DNA from: Deltaproteobacteria bacterium
GTDB lineage: Bacteria > Myxococcota_A > UBA9160 > JAFDET01
Direction: 5' to 3'
Length of the DNA stretch: 8,549 bases
NCBI GenBank assembly: GCA_019310195.1
Contig: JAFDET010000283.1
Coordinates: 1-8,549, forward strand
Shown: positions 5,802 to 8,549 of the stretch, piece after piece
Layout of the letters: every line of letters begins with the position of its first letter
Numbering within the stretch: the stretch's first letter is position 1
Notes under the pieces: generated by a model
Databases searched by the model: none
The model's input: only the letters and a program-made list of their open reading frames with translations
What the model was told of the DNA's origin: nothing
Translations under genes and position numbers: made by a program

Positions 5802-7546
5802 GCCTCGCGCAGGTAGTCCAGGACCATGCGCTGGGTGTTGAAGTACGACGCGTTCAGCGCGATCGCCTGGCGCTGCACGGCACGGAACTCCGCGGGCCGA
5901 TCGTAGAAGCACGGGGCCACGACCTTGCGCAGCTTCGCGTAGAGGGCCTTGGCGTGGAGAGCGTCGCGCTTCTTCGCGGAAAGTCCCCGCCCCTCCCCGT
6001 CGCGGCCGATCGCCCAGCCGGTGACACCCTCGACGCAGCCCTCGACCCACCAGCCGTCGAGCACGCTCAGGCTCGGCACGCCGTTCAGTGCGGCCTTCAT
6101 GCCGCTGGTCCCCGAGGCCTCCAGGGGCGGGATGGGCGTGTTGACCCAGACGTCCGAGCCGGCGCACAGGAGCTTCCCCAACGTCATGTCGTAATCGGGC
6201 ACGAAGGCGACCGCCACCGAGCCGGCCAGGGCCTTGCGAGCGCGGAAGATGGCGCGGATCGCGGCCTTGCCCTCGGTATCGCGCGGGTGCGCCTTGCCCG
6301 CGAAGACCAGCTGGAGCGGCCCCACCCTGCGTGCAATCGAGACCAGTCGTTCGGGCTGGCTGAGCAGCAGCGCGGCGCGCTTGTAGCCGGTGGCGCGCCG
6401 GGCAAAGCCCAGGGTGAGCGCCTCCGGGTCCAGGCGCTGGCCGCTCACCCCCTCCACGTGCTCCAGCAGCGCGCACTTGGCCTCGGCGTGGGCGCGGGCG
6501 ATCTCGGCGCTGGGGATGCCCACGGCGTGGCGCAGCGCGAAGGCGTTGCGCCGCCACTCGGGTAGCCGACGGTCGAAGAGCTCGGCGAACGATGGGGCGG
6601 CCCAGGTGGCGGGATGGATGCCGTTGGTGATGGCGTGGATGGTGTGGCCGGGGAACATCTCGCGCGAGATCTCGCCGTGGCGCATGGCCACGCCGTTGGT
6701 GAAGTCCGACGCCCGGAGCGCGAGCTGGGTCATGTTGAGCTCCTTGCGCACGCCGAACGCCGCCAGCCGCCGCCAGGCCCGGTCGCCCAGCACGGGCCGG
6801 GCCAGCCGGGCCGAGAAGCAGTCGTGGCCGGCGGGAACCGGGGTGTGGGTGGTGAATGCGCAGCGGGAGCGAACCCACTCGACCCGGTTCTGCACGGCGC
6901 TCCTCGCGCGCAGCGAGGAGCCCTCCTCCAGCAGCTCCAGCGCGGCCAGGGCGGCGTGCCCCTCGTTGAGGTGAAACCGCTCGATCGCGCCGTGTCCCAG
7001 GGCGCGCAGCATGCGCACGCCGCCGATGCCCAGGATGGCTTCCTGCCGCAGCCGGTACCCGTTGTCGCCGCCGTAGAGGTGGTCGGTAAGCGTGCGATCC
7101 CTCGGGTGGTTCTCGGGCAGGTCCGTGTCCAACAGCAGGGCGGGCACGACCGCGCCGTCGACGCCCCGCACGTCGTACCGCCAGGCCCGGACCCGCACCG
7201 GCCGGCCGCGCAGCTTCACCGTGACGCGCGGCTCCAGCGGGCGCGCGAACAACTCCGGGCGCCACGCGGCGGGCTCCTCGTGCTGCCGGCCCCGCGCGTC
7301 GACGCGCTGGTGGAAGTAGCCCTTGCGGTGCACCAGGGTCACGGCCACGGCGTCGACCCCGAGATCCGCCAGCGAACGCACCGTGTCTCCGGCCAACACG
7401 CCGAGACCGCCGGAGTAGGTGGCGATCTCCGGCTCGAGGGCGATCTCCATGGACAGGTAGGCGATGCGTGCGGACAGTGCGGATGCCCCCGATGCGCGCG
7501 GAACGGAAGATCCCCGCCGCGGCCGCACTATCTCGCAGCCCACCAC
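5738..7546 (-). CDS. glgP: Alpha-glucan (glycogen) phosphorylase, short GT35 form
   Basis: This 602-residue enzyme removes glucose from alpha-1,4-glucan ends as glucose-1-phosphate, using pyridoxal phosphate. It is the short bacterial/archaeal form, about 250 residues smaller than the E. coli/mammalian type. Visible motifs in order: IAYLSMEIAL, TYSGGLGVLAGD, DTDLPEN, DHLYGGDNGYRLRQE, HLNEGHAAL, TTHTPVPAGHD, AITNGIHPATW, GFARRATGYKRA, FAGKAHPRD, and EASGTSGMKAALNGVPSLS with the PLP-binding Lys near residue 484 (codon 6097-6095). It ends with the usual SYFNTQRM..YLREAY. The frame is intact throughout. The start is uncertain: GTG at 7546, 7543 or 7528 are candidates, none has a clear Shine-Dalgarno sequence, and the family core begins only near residue 27. 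It lies 24 bp after malQ on the same strand, so the two are probably co-transcribed. Its last 64 bp, including the stop, overlap the convergent glgB end. Confidence 0.94.
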   Translation of the reverse strand: MVGCEIVRPRRGSSVPRASGASALSARIAYLSMEIALEPEIATYSGGLGVLAGDTVRSLADLGVDAVAVTLVHRKGYFHQRVDARGRQHEEPAAWRPELFARPLEPRVTVKLRGRPVRVRAWRYDVRGVDGAVVPALLLDTDLPENHPRDRTLTDHLYGGDNGYRLRQEAILGIGGVRMLRALGHGAIERFHLNEGHAALAALELLEEGSSLRARSAVQNRVEWVRSRCAFTTHTPVPAGHDCFSARLARPVLGDRAWRRLAAFGVRKELNMTQLALRASDFTNGVAMRHGEISREMFPGHTIHAITNGIHPATWAAPSFAELFDRRLPEWRRNAFALRHAVGIPSAEIARAHAEAKCALLEHVEGVSGQRLDPEALTLGFARRATGYKRAALLLSQPERLVSIARRVGPLQLVFAGKAHPRDTEGKAAIRAIFRARKALAGSVAVAFVPDYDMTLGKLLCAGSDVWVNTPIPPLEASGTSGMKAALNGVPSLSVLDGWWVEGCVEGVTGWAIGRDGEGRGLSAKKRDALHAKALYAKLRKVVAPCFYDRPAEFRAVQRQAIALNASYFNTQRMVLDYLREAYSGAPRKATTPRGGSVTRME

Positions 7547-7570
7547 GGCGCGCCAGCAGAAAGCGGCGTT

Positions 7571-8549
7571 TCAGCGCCGGCGCCGACGCCTTGGCACCGC
7601 ATCCAGCGCAGCGCGGGCTTCCGGATGACCGCCCAGGTCCTCGACGGGCACCCGGAGCCGCCGGGTCCAGCTCGGGTGACGGTCCGGGCCCACCCCCGGC
7701 AGGTTCACCGGCTCCGGCTCTCCGGCCAGATCGTCCACGGCCAGACCCACCAGGGGCGTCGGGGTCGCGCACAGAAAGCGCGTGACGGCGGCAGAGCGCC
7801 CCGCGGCCGACGCCTCGGCTCCCGGCGCCAGGCAACCTTCGGCGACCAGGCGTCGCTCCAGGGCGTCCTGCGCCGCGCGGCGCTGCTTGCGCGCGTCCTC
7901 CAGCGCCGCGTCGTCGGGGAGCTGACCCACCCGGCGCCGCAGCGCCAGATCCGCGTCGTCGTAGAACCCGGCCAGGGTGGGGAGGTCGTGGGTGTTGGCG
8001 GTCACCAGCGCGCGCGGCGAGTAGCGTTTCGAGGGCAGGAAGGCGCCGCGACGATCCCGGGCAAAGAGCAGCACCTGGGACGAGAGCACGCCGCGCCGCG
8101 CCAGGCGGGGCCGCAGTCCGCGCGGCACGGTGCCCAGGTCCTCCCCGACCACCAGCGCGCCCGCCCGACGGCTCTCCAGGGCCAGGATGCCCAGCAGGTC
8201 GCGCTCCGGGTACGACACGTAGGCGCCCTCCGACGCCGGTCGGCCGCTGGGGATCCAGTAGAGGCGCGAGAGGCCCATGGCGTGATCGATGCGCAGGGCA
8301 CCCGCGTGGGCGAACGCAGCGCGCAGCAGCCGCACCCAGTAGTCGTAGCGGCCATCGCGAAGCCGGCGCGGGTCCAGGGGTGGAAAGCTCCAGTCCTGCC
8401 CGGCCGGCGCGAAGTCGTCCGGCGGTGCGCCCGCCCGGGCGCCGCGCACGAAGAGGTCCGGGAAGGCCCAGACGTCGCTGCCGGCCGCGGCGCTGCCCAG
8501 GGCCAGATCCGTGTAGAGCCCCAACGCCAGGCCGCGGGTCTGCGCCAGG
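7571..8549 (-). CDS. malQ: 4-alpha-glucanotransferase (amylomaltase), GH77, C-terminal part (start beyond right edge)
   Basis: About 325 residues of the C-terminal portion are present. MalQ moves glucan segments between maltooligosaccharides, recycling the short chains left by phosphorylase and branching enzyme. The sequence enters the window at LAQTRGLALGLYTDLALG, a typical GH77 strand. It then shows GSDVWAFPDLF, the nucleophile Asp in LRIDHAMGLSRLYWIP (codon 8287-8285), the acid/base Glu in VVGEDLGTVP (codon 8143-8141), and the third carboxylate in NTHDLPTLAGF. It ends with the family tail NLPGVGPDRHPSWTRRL. Catalytic residues are intact and the frame is clean. The last residues are six arginines before TGA, which looks like GC-driven drift at a dispensable end. 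A TTG at 8524 is not the start, because the conserved sequence continues upstream to the edge. It probably forms an operon with glgP. Confidence 0.93.
   Translation of the reverse strand, partial: LAQTRGLALGLYTDLALGSAAAGSDVWAFPDLFVRGARAGAPPDDFAPAGQDWSFPPLDPRRLRDGRYDYWVRLLRAAFAHAGALRIDHAMGLSRLYWIPSGRPASEGAYVSYPERDLLGILALESRRAGALVVGEDLGTVPRGLRPRLARRGVLSSQVLLFARDRRGAFLPSKRYSPRALVTANTHDLPTLAGFYDDADLALRRRVGQLPDDAALEDARKQRRAAQDALERRLVAEGCLAPGAEASAAGRSAAVTRFLCATPTPLVGLAVDDLAGEPEPVNLPGVGPDRHPSWTRRLRVPVEDLGGHPEARAALDAVPRRRRRR

Noticed and set aside
4509..7835. Open minus-strand frame of 1108 codons across glgB, glgP and the malQ end
   Set aside because: It has the Arg/Gly/Pro/Ala-rich composition of a GC shadow frame, no family motifs, and overlaps GlgP and MalQ frames that are strongly recognisable.

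Overview
The window is GC-rich bacterial DNA, roughly 70% GC by eye, with densely packed genes and strong third-position GC. It holds two functional blocks and no RNA genes, CRISPR arrays, insertion sequences or phage genes that I can see. The taxon cannot be fixed from the sequence. A eukaryote-like GT3 glycogen synthase together with a FadD3-like ligase and a FadE-like dehydrogenase would fit a high-GC Myxococcota, Desulfobacterota or related environmental lineage, but this is only a guess.

Left block (1-2086), acyl-CoA metabolism. A partial acyl-CoA dehydrogenase runs leftward off the window. A complete acyl-CoA synthetase, most like FadD3, runs rightward from a start 30 bp away. The gap holds two overlapping copies of TACGAT and an inverted repeat (ATACG-N3-CGTAT) that overlaps the ligase start codon. 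Neither gene has a clear Shine-Dalgarno sequence.

Right block (2102-8549), storage glucan metabolism. In order: a GT3 (animal/yeast-type) glycogen synthase (-), a GlgB branching enzyme (+), a short GlgP glucan phosphorylase (-), and the C-terminal part of a MalQ/GH77 4-alpha-glucanotransferase (-, running off the right edge). The synthase and branching enzyme diverge from an 88-bp promoter gap. GlgB and GlgP converge and overlap by 64 bp. MalQ and GlgP look co-transcribed (24-bp gap). Together these genes would extend, branch, phosphorolyse and rearrange a glycogen-like glucan. No GlgC or GlgA is in the window, so synthesis here would probably run from UDP-glucose.

The most notable observation is that both synthesis genes are broken as written. 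The synthase has one break (near 3110) and GlgB has two (near 4270 and 4535). Each looks like a short internal deletion that removes a conserved segment and shifts the frame, while all catalytic residues on both sides remain. The dehydrogenase, ligase, phosphorylase and MalQ frames are clean. This is either recent decay of the synthesis half of the pathway or an assembly/sequencing fault confined to about 1.4 kb. I see no clear sign of an entirely new kind of system.
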